Assembly: GCF_016107525.1 (NCBI RefSeq)
Contig: NZ_JABASR010000005.1
Coordinates: 62,001 to 126,000, forward strand
Length of the DNA stretch: 64,000 nt
Origin: Psychrobacter aquimaris
GTDB lineage: Bacteria > Pseudomonadota > Gammaproteobacteria > Pseudomonadales > Moraxellaceae
Direction: 5' to 3'
Shown: positions 26,514 through 35,986 of the stretch, one piece after another
How positions within the stretch are numbered: position 1 is the first letter of the stretch
Layout: the number at the start of each line of letters is the position of its first letter
Position numbers and translations under genes: made by a program
The notes under the pieces: model-generated
Told to the model about the DNA's origin: nothing
The model's input: the letters and a program-made list of their open reading frames with translations, nothing else
Database searches by the model: none

Positions 26514-29459
26514 TTAGACTTTGTCATCTTCATCACGGCGTAGACCATCCTGCCATTTGGGGTCAGTAGTGGCAGGTTTTTCTATATCATCCTTTGCAAT
26601 TTCTGCATCTTCAGATGCTGCAGAACGGTCTACTTCGTCAGTATTATATTGATTCAGACGATGGTTGTTGCTCATGCGTTCACTTAAGTGTGACTCTGCA
26701 TCACGGTGGCGATGATCTAGCGCTTCCACCTCAGGGTCATATTCATCGAAATCTGTCTGCGCACGTACTTCCTCAATGGTATCTTGCTCTTTGACCATTT
26801 CTACATCACCGTCGCTTTCATAACCATGATTGGGATTGGCATCGCCAGTTGGTTTGTCTGTACTGGCGGGCGCAGCTAAGTCATTAGAGTCGACATTATT
26901 TTCAGCTGTGATGTGTGTCGCAATACCATTTCTGGCTTGCGCATTATTTCTCAATTGCGCATAGTCAGTCAGTTGCTGTACGGCATTATCGAGGCTGTGT
27001 GGATTGTTACGCTCTTGAGCATGCAATAAATGCTTATCGAACACATCGGTCAATAATGAGTCAAAGCGTATGGCGTTATATTGAATAAGCACTTCAGCTT
27101 CTTCTTCGGTAATATCGCCGTTTTGGCTGGCATATACCACATGGTCTTCAAAAGTAAGCCCTTCAAAACTGTCTTTGTGTTCAGCCTTTTTAAACCTCTG
27201 CCATAATGGCTCGATGCTCAGCAGCGTTTGATAAGCGTGTTCCATACGTCCAGTGACATCATCGGCTTCAGTATTATAATAGACCATGGTTTTAAGATAA
27301 TCACGGAATGGGTTGGCTTCATAGTCATCCATAAAAGCATCGCCCAGCTTGCGTTTAAGCTCATCACTTGGCGGCGTAAAGATGCGACCACTGGGGAAAG
27401 TCACAAAACTTACCAAACTGGCCGCCATGCGATTAGGGAAGTTCGCAAAAAAGGCTTCAAAAGCTTCTTGAATGGTATATAAGCTATTTTGTAAGGCAAC
27501 CTCAGCATGCAAGCGTTCAGACGTTGATTTAGTACCATGCTCATAAAACTGTAAAATAGCAGTGCTAATGAATAAATGGCTATGAATATCGGCTAAGCGA
27601 CCAGACAGCATTTCTTTACGTTTTAAGTCACCAGCGAGCAATCCTAACGCCATATCAGCCGTTAAGGCAAAGCTTGCGCTCAGGCGGTTGATGTGTTTGT
27701 AATAGGGACGAGTAAAGCTGTCAGCGAAGCTCGGTGCATGATTACTGCCACCGACATAACCTGCGACAAATGCCTTTGCGCCGCGATTGAAGGTATAACC
27801 CAAATGTTTAAAAAATAGCGTGTCGAACTGTTTGAGTGCACCTTCTTTATCTTCGCTTTGCAGCAATTGCAGCTCATCAAAGAGATAAGGATGGCAACGC
27901 ATCGCGCCTTGACCAAATATCATGAGCGAGCGTGTCAAAATATTTGCGCCTTCAACCGTGATAGATACTGGAATTGCCTGATAAGGTGTGGCCAAAAAAT
28001 TACGTGGACCCATCTGTACTGCGCGTCCACCAACCACATCCATACCATCGTTCACCACACTGCGCATAGTCTCAGTCGCATAGTATTTTGCCATTGCCGT
28101 CATCACCGATGGTGTGCCGCCTTGGTTCAGACCGCACGTAACGAGGTGACGAAAGGCCTCTAGCATATAGGTGTTACTGGCCATGCGGCTGGTAGCGTCT
28201 TGGACGCCTTCAAACTTACCAACAGAGATTTTAAACTGTTCACGTACTTTGGCAAAAGCACCGACAGACAGATATGTCATCTCACTGGCTGAGGTTGATA
28301 AGGCTGGTAAAGAGATGCCGCGACCAACGCCTAAGCACTCCATCAGCATACGCCAACCGCGACCCGCATTTTCGACGCCGCCGATGATGTAATCTAGTGG
28401 AATAAAGACGTCTTTACCATCGACTGTACCATTCATAAATGGCGAGCCGATTGGGTTATGACGTGGTCCTATGATGACGCCTTTATGGCTGGCAGGCACA
28501 AGTGCACAAGTGATACCGTAATCAGTCTTATCAGGATTGCCAAGCAAACCTTCGGGATCGTGCATCTTGAATGCTAAACCCACGACCGTGGCGATAGGTG
28601 CCAAAGTAATCCAGCGCTTAGAAAAATTCATACGCAAACCGAGCACTTGCTCGCCCTCATGCGTACCATAACAAACCACCCCTGTATCTGGAATCGCACC
28701 AGCATCGGAACCCGCTTCAGGACCCGTGAGACCAAAGCAAGGCACCTCGTCGCCTTTGGCAAGACCGGGTAGCCAGCGCTGTTTTTGTTCGTCCGTACCA
28801 TAATGCATCAACAGCTCACCAGGGCCGAGCGAGTTCGGCACCATACAGGTGACCGCAGCGGTCGGCGAGCGTGAAGCGATTTTGCTCATGATACGGCTTT
28901 GTGCATAAGAGCTAAAATCTAAACCGCCAAACTCCTTTGGAATGATTAAGCCCAAAAAACCATTGGCTTTGATAAATTGCCATGCTTCAGGCGATAGCTC
29001 TTTGTCTTCATGCTGAATTTTCCATTCATCAAGCATGGCACACAGCGTTTCTACTTCATTATCAATAAAGCTTTGCTCTTCTGCTGACAGTTCTGGATAG
29101 GGATATTGAGCAAAAGTGTTCCAGTCAGGCGCACCCATAAACAGCTCTTTTTCCCACCAGCTGGTACCCGCATCAAGCGCTTCACGCTCGGTATCGCTCA
29201 TGCTCGGCATTGCCCCGCCCAAAGTCTTGTAAACAGGTTTAGTAATGAGTGATTGACGAATAGGAGCGACGAGCAAAACGATGCAAAGTAAAGCGATTGG
29301 TATGCCCAAAATGAGCGACCAAGGACTGATAAAGGCAGTGACAAGAACGGTAACCAGTGCAACAATACTGCCTGTGACTCGTGATAGAGACAATAAAAAG
29401 ATGGCCAAAACCATGGCTAATTGAATAATGATTGCCAAAATAAATAAGCCAATTGCCAT
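26514..29459 (-). CDS. fadE: Acyl-CoA dehydrogenase, FadE type
   Basis: About 981 residues from ATG 29459, which follows AAGGAGA; the longer frame to 29618 lacks support. FadE catalyses the first step of fatty-acid beta-oxidation, making trans-2-enoyl-CoA with FAD. The N-terminus is hydrophobic (MAIGLFILAIIIQLAMVLAI and a second segment), as in E. coli FadE, so membrane association is likely. The dehydrogenase core has FGLTGPEAGSDAGAIPDTG and the later GRAVQMGPRNFLATPYQAIP and SITVEGANILTRSLMIFGQ blocks. The C-terminal DUF1974 region follows. After about residue 815 a further 165 residues are acidic, Asn/Asp/Glu-rich and probably disordered; E. coli FadE has 814. Monocistronic. Confidence 0.92.
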   Translation of the reverse strand: MAIGLFILAIIIQLAMVLAIFLLSLSRVTGSIVALVTVLVTAFISPWSLILGIPIALLCIVLLVAPIRQSLITKPVYKTLGGAMPSMSDTEREALDAGTSWWEKELFMGAPDWNTFAQYPYPELSAEEQSFIDNEVETLCAMLDEWKIQHEDKELSPEAWQFIKANGFLGLIIPKEFGGLDFSSYAQSRIMSKIASRSPTAAVTCMVPNSLGPGELLMHYGTDEQKQRWLPGLAKGDEVPCFGLTGPEAGSDAGAIPDTGVVCYGTHEGEQVLGLRMNFSKRWITLAPIATVVGLAFKMHDPEGLLGNPDKTDYGITCALVPASHKGVIIGPRHNPIGSPFMNGTVDGKDVFIPLDYIIGGVENAGRGWRMLMECLGVGRGISLPALSTSASEMTYLSVGAFAKVREQFKISVGKFEGVQDATSRMASNTYMLEAFRHLVTCGLNQGGTPSVMTAMAKYYATETMRSVVNDGMDVVGGRAVQMGPRNFLATPYQAIPVSITVEGANILTRSLMIFGQGAMRCHPYLFDELQLLQSEDKEGALKQFDTLFFKHLGYTFNRGAKAFVAGYVGGSNHAPSFADSFTRPYYKHINRLSASFALTADMALGLLAGDLKRKEMLSGRLADIHSHLFISTAILQFYEHGTKSTSERLHAEVALQNSLYTIQEAFEAFFANFPNRMAASLVSFVTFPSGRIFTPPSDELKRKLGDAFMDDYEANPFRDYLKTMVYYNTEADDVTGRMEHAYQTLLSIEPLWQRFKKAEHKDSFEGLTFEDHVVYASQNGDITEEEAEVLIQYNAIRFDSLLTDVFDKHLLHAQERNNPHSLDNAVQQLTDYAQLRNNAQARNGIATHITAENNVDSNDLAAPASTDKPTGDANPNHGYESDGDVEMVKEQDTIEEVRAQTDFDEYDPEVEALDHRHRDAESHLSERMSNNHRLNQYNTDEVDRSAASEDAEIAKDDIEKPATTDPKWQDGLRRDEDDKV

Positions 29460-29807
29460 GACTGTCTCCTTTATAACGCTAAACCAAAAGCGTGAAAAAT
29501 GTGTGTGTATTAAAGTATTTGAATAAATCTTGTTGTTATTTTTGCTGATGTTTAAGGGTCTGGTGACCAAATTAAAACAATGAGCCGTTATGGGTTTTGT
29601 AGCATATTTTATAATCAATTTTAATTTGTTGAGCGTGTTACAAAAGTGGCTTTGATAACTGTCTAACCAGTGACAGACAAATAAAAGACAAATTTAGCTA
29701 TCAATATGAAACAGTGGCCGATAACTATCAATAGCTAAAGTGCTACGCTGTGTCGATAATATGTATCAAAATTTTCTCATATAGGTAAAAAGAAGAGTGG
29801 TTATTAA
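29460..29807. other. Intergenic region, 348 bases
   Basis: Lies between the start of fadE and the end of radC, both on the minus strand. A 9-bp inverted repeat TTTAGCTAT (29693-29701) and ATAGCTAAA (29731-29739) has no T run. Nothing else clear was seen. It should contain the fadE promoter near its left side. Confidence 0.4.
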
Positions 29808-30491
29808 TTATCCAAAAGGTACTAAGCAGCTTTCGGCATAAGATAACGTCTGATTGCGTCCAACAATAATATGGTCCACCAAGGATAAGTCTATTAAATC
29901 ACAGGCTTTCTTTAGCTCGTAGGTCAATAAGTTGTCTGCCGTTGAAGGGGTCGCATCGGTATGCGGATGATTGTGTGCGACGATGAGTTGGCTGGCTGCG
30001 TGACTCAAAGCATGACGTAGGACGTGTTTGATACAGACCGAGCAAGAGGAAATACCGCCAGTAAACAGTATCTCAAAATTGATTAGATTTAATGCATTGT
30101 CTAAGCAAAGTACCGCAAAGACTTCGCGATGCTCTCCGCGTAGCTGAGTGCTGATATAGTCTTTGACCATTTGCGAGCGCCCAAGTGCGTGACCAGTTTT
30201 AAGCTGACTGTCCAAATAACGCGTACCCATCTCAAGTGAGGCCAATATCTGCGCGTATTTGGCAGGACCAATACCATGACAAGCAAGTACAGCCTCTTGC
30301 GGCGCCGCCAATAATTCTGCCAAGCTACCAAACTGCTCGATTAAATGACGCGCCAACTCGATAGCTGACTGTGACTGCGTACCTGTGCGCAGAAATATCG
30401 CTAATATCTCGGCATCAGATAAATGAGCTGCCCCAAATTTCAGCAGTTTTTCACGTGGTCTATCATCTTCATGCCAGTCTTTAATCGCCAT
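29808..30491 (-). CDS. radC: RadC/UPF0758 family JAB-domain protein
   Basis: A 227-residue protein from ATG 30491, preceded by AAGGAG. The N-terminal part has a helix-hairpin-helix-like region (AVLACHGIGPAKYAQILAS) after RPREKLLKFGAAHLSDAEIL, and the C-terminal JAB/MPN domain carries the metal motif HNHP-x6-S-x2-D in AHNHPHTDATPSTAD. The proposed role in DNA repair was withdrawn for E. coli RadC, so the name is only a family label; metalloprotease or nuclease activity is not shown. The gene is divergent from coaBC, an arrangement commonly seen for radC and coaBC. Confidence 0.93.
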   Translation of the reverse strand: MAIKDWHEDDRPREKLLKFGAAHLSDAEILAIFLRTGTQSQSAIELARHLIEQFGSLAELLAAPQEAVLACHGIGPAKYAQILASLEMGTRYLDSQLKTGHALGRSQMVKDYISTQLRGEHREVFAVLCLDNALNLINFEILFTGGISSCSVCIKHVLRHALSHAASQLIVAHNHPHTDATPSTADNLLTYELKKACDLIDLSLVDHIIVGRNQTLSYAESCLVPFG

Positions 30492-30612
30492 TGTCACTCC
30501 TTGAAAATGGATTACTGTCAGATATATTGAGTAAATACGGAAATTCTTACCCAACTTATCTCATAATTGTTACTATAAGCGCAATTTTATCTTTCAACTT
30601 TTTATTGATGCC

Positions 30613-32016
30613 ATGCTTATGTCCAATATTGTGCTTGCTATCACTGGCGGTATCGCCGCTTATAAATCTGCTATCTTTGCCCGCTTATTAGTCAAAGCAG
30701 GCTTTGATGTGCGTGTCATTATGACCACAGGCGCACAAGCCTTCATTACGCCACTGACTTTACAAGCTTTGACGGGTAATGAGGTGCATATCTCATTACT
30801 CGATGAAAAAGCAGAAGCGGGGATGGGGCATATCGAATTGGCCAAATGGGCGGACTTAATCATCATTGCGCCAGCCTCTGCCAATACGCTTGCGCGGCTC
30901 GCGATGGGCATGGCTGATGATTTATTGACAACGGTATGCCTTGCAACGGCGGCACCAGTCATCATTGCGCCAGCCATGAATCAGCAGATGTGGGCGCATC
31001 CTGCGGTCAATCTCAATGTCCAGACCCTGCGCGATATGAATTATCAGATTATTCAACCTGCTAGCGGTGAGCAAGCCTGCGGTGATGTGGGAGCAGGGCG
31101 TTTGCCTGAACCTGAGCAGCTATTGGCAGAAGTATTATTATTTAACGCGATGCAAACCACGCCGCAATTATTGACAGGTAAACGCGTGGTAATTACTGCA
31201 GGACCGACGGTAGAAGCTATCGATCCGGTGCGCTACTTGTCCAATCACTCTACTGGCAAGATGGGCTTTGCATTAGCACGTGCGTGCGTGGCTGCTGGTG
31301 CAGACGTTATTTTGATTGCGGGTGGCAAAGTGGCACTGCCCACACCGCTGAATGTCACGCGCATTGATGTGTTGTCGGCTAAAGAGATGCTGATGGCGGC
31401 GCAGCAATGCGTGGATGGTACGCACAGTGCGCTACAGTATGTGCCTGAAGATGAGCATTCTCATGATCACGAACATGATCATAGCCATGAACATGCGCAT
31501 CATCATGGTGAGTGTGATTGCGGCGACGATCACAGCCATGAGCTTGATAATAAGCATCATTCTCATAGCGAGAATCAAAATGTAATGGCGGATATCTTTA
31601 TTGCCACTGCGGCTGTCGCTGATTATCGTACTGAAGAGGCTGCCCCGCAAAAAATTAAAAAAACCCAAGACGCAATGACACTAAGTTTGGTCAAAAATCC
31701 TGACATTCTAGCGACAATTTCGCTTGCGCATCCAGAGCTGTTTGTCGTTGGTTTTGCGGCAGAAACGCAAGATATCGAGCGCTATGCTCGTGGTAAATTG
31801 GTGTCTAAAAATCTAGATTTGATCGCTTGTAATGATGTTTCACGAGCAGATATTGGTTTCGCCAGTGATGACAATGCCATGCAGGTATTTTTCTCAGAGC
31901 GTTATGAGCACGATAGCGTCACACTTGAGAAGGCGAGCAAAGATAAGATTGCCGAGCAGTTGGCTGGCATCATTGGTGAGACAATATGGCAACGCCACAA
32001 TGGTCACAATGCCTAG
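30613..32016 (+). CDS. coaBC: Bifunctional phosphopantothenoylcysteine decarboxylase/synthetase, with a His-rich insert
   Basis: A 467-residue enzyme of coenzyme A synthesis. The N-terminal CoaC flavoprotein domain (residues 1-185) has GGIAAYKSA, the catalytic His in MGHIELAKWAD (H73) and the ASGEQACGDVGAGR loop with its Cys at 156. The CoaB domain starts near 189 with RVVITAGPTVEAIDPVRYLSN, and includes ATAAVADYR and KNPDILATI. Between VLSAKEMLMAAQQCVDG and ADIFIATAAVADYR about 45 residues are inserted, of which 282-318 are dominated by His, Asp and Glu (EHSHDHEHDHSHEHAHHHGE, then CDCGDDHSHE). The usual protein lacks this. It may bind zinc, nickel or copper. Starts at 30613 and 30619 are both possible. 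Confidence 0.95.
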   Translation: MLMSNIVLAITGGIAAYKSAIFARLLVKAGFDVRVIMTTGAQAFITPLTLQALTGNEVHISLLDEKAEAGMGHIELAKWADLIIIAPASANTLARLAMGMADDLLTTVCLATAAPVIIAPAMNQQMWAHPAVNLNVQTLRDMNYQIIQPASGEQACGDVGAGRLPEPEQLLAEVLLFNAMQTTPQLLTGKRVVITAGPTVEAIDPVRYLSNHSTGKMGFALARACVAAGADVILIAGGKVALPTPLNVTRIDVLSAKEMLMAAQQCVDGTHSALQYVPEDEHSHDHEHDHSHEHAHHHGECDCGDDHSHELDNKHHSHSENQNVMADIFIATAAVADYRTEEAAPQKIKKTQDAMTLSLVKNPDILATISLAHPELFVVGFAAETQDIERYARGKLVSKNLDLIACNDVSRADIGFASDDNAMQVFFSERYEHDSVTLEKASKDKIAEQLAGIIGETIWQRHNGHNA

Positions 32017-32049
32017 TTATGTCACTATTAATCCAGATATTAGGTCTTA

Positions 32050-32838
32050 ATGTTTATGGCTAATATGATGGATAGTGATAGCACCCAGACGTTATTACTG
32101 ATGGTAATATTTGCACTAGCATCGTTGCTACACGGTATTAGTGGGCTGGGTGTGACGTTGGTGACGACCACTGCGCTTGCTAGTATTTACCCGTTACCAC
32201 ATGCAATTGTATTGGTCATTTTTCCGTCATTATTGCTTAATGCCATGACTTGGCTCGCGGGTGGCGGGCGCACGATCTGGCAAAATTTTATCTATTACGG
32301 TAGGCGCTATTGGTTACTGGCGTTGACCAGCTTACTCGGTAGTATTTTAGGCGCGAAGCTCTTACTATGGGTCGATAGCGCCTATATTTTATTGCTATTG
32401 GCAGCGGTTATTGGTTTTTACGTCATAAGTAGCTTGCTTGGTAAGCAACTCCGTCTACCTGCTACCAAGCCTGTGTTAATTATCGTTGGCTTTAGTGCAG
32501 GCGTGATTGGTGGGGCGACCAATGCCATGTCGACCATATTGATGATGTATCTACTGTCTGCCAGCGATGATAAAAACACCATCGCTAAAGTCGGCAACAT
32601 GTGCTATTTTTTGGGTAAAATCGCCCAAATAATTGTATTACGTGAGCCTATTATGGCGCTCAGCAGTGGTGAATGGCAGCTGATTACTCTGCTTAGTGTA
32701 TTATCAATTGCTGCGCTCTTAGTCGGCATCCGCTTGCGGCGCTATTTACCACAAGCGCGCTTTCGTCAGCTTATTTTATTGATTCTCACGGTACTTGGTA
32801 TTCGTGTCGGTTGGCAAGGAGTTATGGCATTTTTATAA
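32050..32838 (+). CDS. TSUP-family (TauE/SafE) anion exporter
   Basis: A 262-residue membrane protein with about eight hydrophobic segments. The TSUP signatures are ASLLHGISGLGVTLVTTTALA in the first repeat and GFSAGVIGGATNAMSTILMMY in the second. It follows coaBC by 34 bases on the same strand and is likely co-transcribed, but a functional link to CoA synthesis is not evident. AGGT precedes the ATG by 6 bases. The substrate is unknown. It converges on the histone-deacetylase-like gene with no clear hairpin between. Confidence 0.85.
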   Translation: MFMANMMDSDSTQTLLLMVIFALASLLHGISGLGVTLVTTTALASIYPLPHAIVLVIFPSLLLNAMTWLAGGGRTIWQNFIYYGRRYWLLALTSLLGSILGAKLLLWVDSAYILLLLAAVIGFYVISSLLGKQLRLPATKPVLIIVGFSAGVIGGATNAMSTILMMYLLSASDDKNTIAKVGNMCYFLGKIAQIIVLREPIMALSSGEWQLITLLSVLSIAALLVGIRLRRYLPQARFRQLILLILTVLGIRVGWQGVMAFL

Positions 32839-32882
32839 AATCGCGAGGCAGCTGGCTGTTTAGTTACTATTTTATGTGCGCG

Positions 32883-33800
32883 TTATTCTGTTATCTCACC
32901 AAAAAATATCTGCTGCGCTACTCGAAAGGTATTACAGTGCGCTTCAACCACATCATCAATATCTTCTGAATAGCCGCCGCCCATGACAATGGCAACTGGA
33001 ATATTAGCGGCTTTTGCTTGGCGTAACACATATTCATCACGCGCCTTACAACCGGCTATCGTCAGTCCAAGTTTTCCTAATTTATCGGTGGCAAGGACAT
33101 CGACGGCAGATTGATAGAAAATCATATCTGGTGCAACATCAGCAATCAAACGCGGCAGATTTTCCTCTAGTAACTGCAAATACTCCGCATCGCCAGTATC
33201 ATTGTCTAGCTCAATATCTAGGTCGGACGATTGCTTACGAAATGGATAGTTCTTTGCGCCATGCATACTAAAGACAAATACGCGCGGCTCATGCGCCATG
33301 ATACTGGCATTACCATTGCCTTGATGGACGTCTAAATCGACCACCAAAATCTTTTGCGCTTGTCCACGATTTAATAATAAATTACTCGCGATACAAACAT
33401 CATTAAACACGCAAAACCCTTCGCCATGATCAGAAAACGCATGATGCGTGCCACCTGCGACATTCATCGCCGCGCCATATTGCTGCGCATATAATGCACA
33501 TTCATAAGTAGCATGAGCAATATAACGCCCACGCTCTACCAGCTCTGGTGTCATTTCGAAGCCAATGGCTCGCGCTTCCTTTCGTGGTAGCGTCTGAGTT
33601 TTCAGCTGATACCAGTAATCCGCAGTATGAGTGGTCAAAATCTCATCTTCGCTCAAACGTGCAGGGGCAAAAAAATTATCGTTATTGATAGTACCTTCAG
33701 CCAATAGCCGCTCAGGGATCATGGTGTATTTTTGCATAGGAAAACGGTGTTTTTCCGGCACGGAATATCGAAAAATATCAGAGTAAGCAATTTTTAGCAT
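32883..33800 (-). CDS. Histone-deacetylase-family protein (AcuC/HDAC-like)
   Basis: A 305-residue zinc-dependent amidohydrolase fold. The active-site His pair is in AGGTHHAFSDHGEGFCVFND, seen here as GGTHHAFSDHGEGFC and FNDVCIAS, and the zinc-binding DLDVHQGNG block follows. The C-terminal GGGYS motif is intact. Bacterial members act on acetylated proteins, polyamines or other amides; the substrate here is unknown. Mid-sized members of this type are common in Moraxellaceae. No associated acetyltransferase or acetoin gene is visible. Confidence 0.9.
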   Translation of the reverse strand: MLKIAYSDIFRYSVPEKHRFPMQKYTMIPERLLAEGTINNDNFFAPARLSEDEILTTHTADYWYQLKTQTLPRKEARAIGFEMTPELVERGRYIAHATYECALYAQQYGAAMNVAGGTHHAFSDHGEGFCVFNDVCIASNLLLNRGQAQKILVVDLDVHQGNGNASIMAHEPRVFVFSMHGAKNYPFRKQSSDLDIELDNDTGDAEYLQLLEENLPRLIADVAPDMIFYQSAVDVLATDKLGKLGLTIAGCKARDEYVLRQAKAANIPVAIVMGGGYSEDIDDVVEAHCNTFRVAQQIFFGEITE

Positions 33801-33919
33801 AGTGTTAGAGGATGTCTTTTTTTGAAAGGTATTTTAAGGATAAATAGGTTTAAGCGCTTTGAAAGTAAAGTGCTTATGAGACATTGTAAAAGCTATGGAT
33901 ATTTATTGTCATCAGTTAA

Positions 33920-34750
33920 TTACTGTACAAATTGCGTTGGCAAAAAGAAGGTTCTAGAATCTGATTGTTGACGTAGCTCGGTCAGTAATGTTGGCAAGTC
34001 TTCTGCAGGGTTCTGATTATTGATCAAATCACTAAATATCTCATTCGCAACGGTAGTCATCGCGATGACACTTTGTAATAAATGTTCAATAATATCATTA
34101 TCGATGCCTACCGCTTCGACATCGATAGCGTGTTTGTAGCGTATTTCGCCATCATTGACATCCATTTCTAGATTGCCGATTAGCAAGTCATAATTTATTT
34201 GAGTAATCAGTAGCATCGCCGCGCTTTGATGACTTTCTGGTATTAAAAATGGCAAAATTCCATAGACTGCCAGCAGCTTGTTGTTTTCTTGCACGCGAAA
34301 CAAATAGCCGCAATCGAGGTTTTTATTGCGCATTCTAAGCGATAAGTGATGCGATTGCTGACGGTCAGTGCTCTTGTTGCCACTACTTTTAGGTCGATAG
34401 TGAGTATAGCGCCATTGCTTATCATTAAAGTACTGTTTCAGAAAATCGATAATGGGCGTGCCGCTAGCTTCGTGTTGACTGGCACTCGAGTCAAAAGCGT
34501 CAGTTTCTGAATGTTCGCTTTTATTTTTGACATCAGATTCAGAATCGATTTTGGTATCATCATAAGCATCACTAGTGTCCTCATCGCATGCACCACTACT
34601 ATGTGCGTCATTATTATATGTATCACTACTATACGTGTCATGAGGCTCTATTTGCATCATATCAATTTCAACTTCATCAGCCTGCGCTGCTGAACCAGTC
34701 AGTAACTGTTTGAGTTTTTGCCACAAGCTGAGTGTGTTACGTTGACTCAT
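33920..34750 (-). CDS. YbjN-domain protein with acidic linker
   Basis: A 276-residue protein. The first 30 residues include the basic start LWQKLKQLLTGS. Then residues 33-95 or so are a low-complexity acidic region (Asp, Ser, Tyr, Glu rich, such as DTYSSDTYNNDAHSSG). The C-terminal part resembles the YbjN fold related to type III secretion chaperones, with LLITQINYDLLIGNLEMDVNDGEIRYKH in two parts: LLITQINYDLLIGNLEMDV and NDGEIRYKHAIDVE. YbjN proteins are poorly understood and are linked to motility and stress in E. coli. The gene follows another uncharacterised gene on the same strand, 65 bases apart. Confidence 0.65.
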   Translation of the reverse strand: MSQRNTLSLWQKLKQLLTGSAAQADEVEIDMMQIEPHDTYSSDTYNNDAHSSGACDEDTSDAYDDTKIDSESDVKNKSEHSETDAFDSSASQHEASGTPIIDFLKQYFNDKQWRYTHYRPKSSGNKSTDRQQSHHLSLRMRNKNLDCGYLFRVQENNKLLAVYGILPFLIPESHQSAAMLLITQINYDLLIGNLEMDVNDGEIRYKHAIDVEAVGIDNDIIEHLLQSVIAMTTVANEIFSDLINNQNPAEDLPTLLTELRQQSDSRTFFLPTQFVQ

Positions 34751-34815
34751 AAGTATGGTGCTGTCAAATAAATGAATGATATGGAAAATTGAGACAAATA
34801 CGTCAAGACAGTAAA

Positions 34816-35910
34816 TTATTGAGCATTAAGCGCTAAACCTTCTTTAATATTTGGTTGCTCATAAAACGCTTGTAACATCTCACGAGTATGTGCCGTCAAC
34901 CACTCGCTTTTAATGACATCGTGCACCACAGGTAAGAGCGCTGTACTCAATTGAGTCATGGCCTGCTCATCAATATGAAGACTCGCGACTACCGTCGCAA
35001 TAGTATCTGACTGATGATTACCATACCAAGTATCGATGCTGGCTGCCACGAGGCTGTGTAAGTAAGGCGATTGGCGCAGGCGGTTATAGCTTTGCTGAAT
35101 GCTGGCTTCGATATGATCGATACTGCTGTTGTCAGGCTCATCACGCAGATAAGTCTGTAGATGACTGACAGGCTGGTCTTTGATTCGCGCCCAACCAGTG
35201 ATTAATAATCGCGCGACTTCGTCATTTGATAAATGCTCTTGCGCATTGGCTTCTGCGCGGCGTGCTAAATCTTTAATATTACGATGTAAGTACGCCTGCA
35301 GTTTTTCGTCAAGGTTTCTATTGGTTGCTTTTTCAAAAGAGCTGCGCCCAAATTTCATCAATTTACCAGCAGCGCCCGCTTTATCCAGCGTGGTTTCCAT
35401 AAAGTCGTTAATGGCATGATATAGCGTTTGGGTTAGCAAATCGGCAAAAGTCTCGTTGCCGACCAGTGTATGAATCAAGATATTGCGTTGCTGATCGTGG
35501 CTACCAACATAGTTGGCAAGGGTTTCAACTTGAGTGTCATCCACCAGCTCAGACAACGGCACGTTATCATTGACCGGATGATAAATGACAGTATGCAAGA
35601 TATCGCGAATATCTTTACGCATCATATCAGTCATCGGTTGGTTCAGTAGCCAGTCGTTAATCAGATGTTGTAAATCATCGGCACTGACATATTTATTCAA
35701 TGGCTGTGCAGCAAACCATTGCCATGCCTCCATCGACAGCGGTTCAGCTTGCGTGCGCAACCATTGCTGCATAAACGCAACTTGCGCCTCGATTAAGCCA
35801 TCTATGGTTAGCGCTGGCGTATCTAGATTTTGGTTATCTTTTGAAGTCTGCATAGGTTTTGAGGTCATAATAATCGACAATTTGTTATACTGTGTGGGTG
35901 GGGTAAGCAT
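34816..35910 (-). CDS. Conserved hypothetical all-alpha protein
   Basis: Up to 364 residues, no family recognised. It is helical, acidic to neutral and lacks signal or membrane segments, so it should be cytoplasmic. A central region (KLMKFGRSSFEKATNRNLDEKLQAYLHRNIKDLARRAEANAQEHL, mentioned here in short as KFGRSSFEKATNRNLDEKL) looks like a conserved helical block. Two starts are possible, ATG 35910 and ATG 35868, and neither has a strong ribosome site. It is divergent from ccmA, and a minus TATAAC box overlaps the shared spacer. A role cannot be proposed. Confidence 0.6.
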   Translation of the reverse strand: MLTPPTQYNKLSIIMTSKPMQTSKDNQNLDTPALTIDGLIEAQVAFMQQWLRTQAEPLSMEAWQWFAAQPLNKYVSADDLQHLINDWLLNQPMTDMMRKDIRDILHTVIYHPVNDNVPLSELVDDTQVETLANYVGSHDQQRNILIHTLVGNETFADLLTQTLYHAINDFMETTLDKAGAAGKLMKFGRSSFEKATNRNLDEKLQAYLHRNIKDLARRAEANAQEHLSNDEVARLLITGWARIKDQPVSHLQTYLRDEPDNSSIDHIEASIQQSYNRLRQSPYLHSLVAASIDTWYGNHQSDTIATVVASLHIDEQAMTQLSTALLPVVHDVIKSEWLTAHTREMLQAFYEQPNIKEGLALNAQ

Positions 35911-35986
35911 AAAGTATTATGCCATGAACGTCATCTGTGTTTGTGATGAATATTGACTGCTGCTTAATAAATAATAAGAGGTTTTG

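Noticed and set aside
29619-29807. Inverted repeat TTTAGCTAT / ATAGCTAAA before radC
   Set aside because: Stem of only 9 bp, 29-base loop and no T run; noted in the region entry only.
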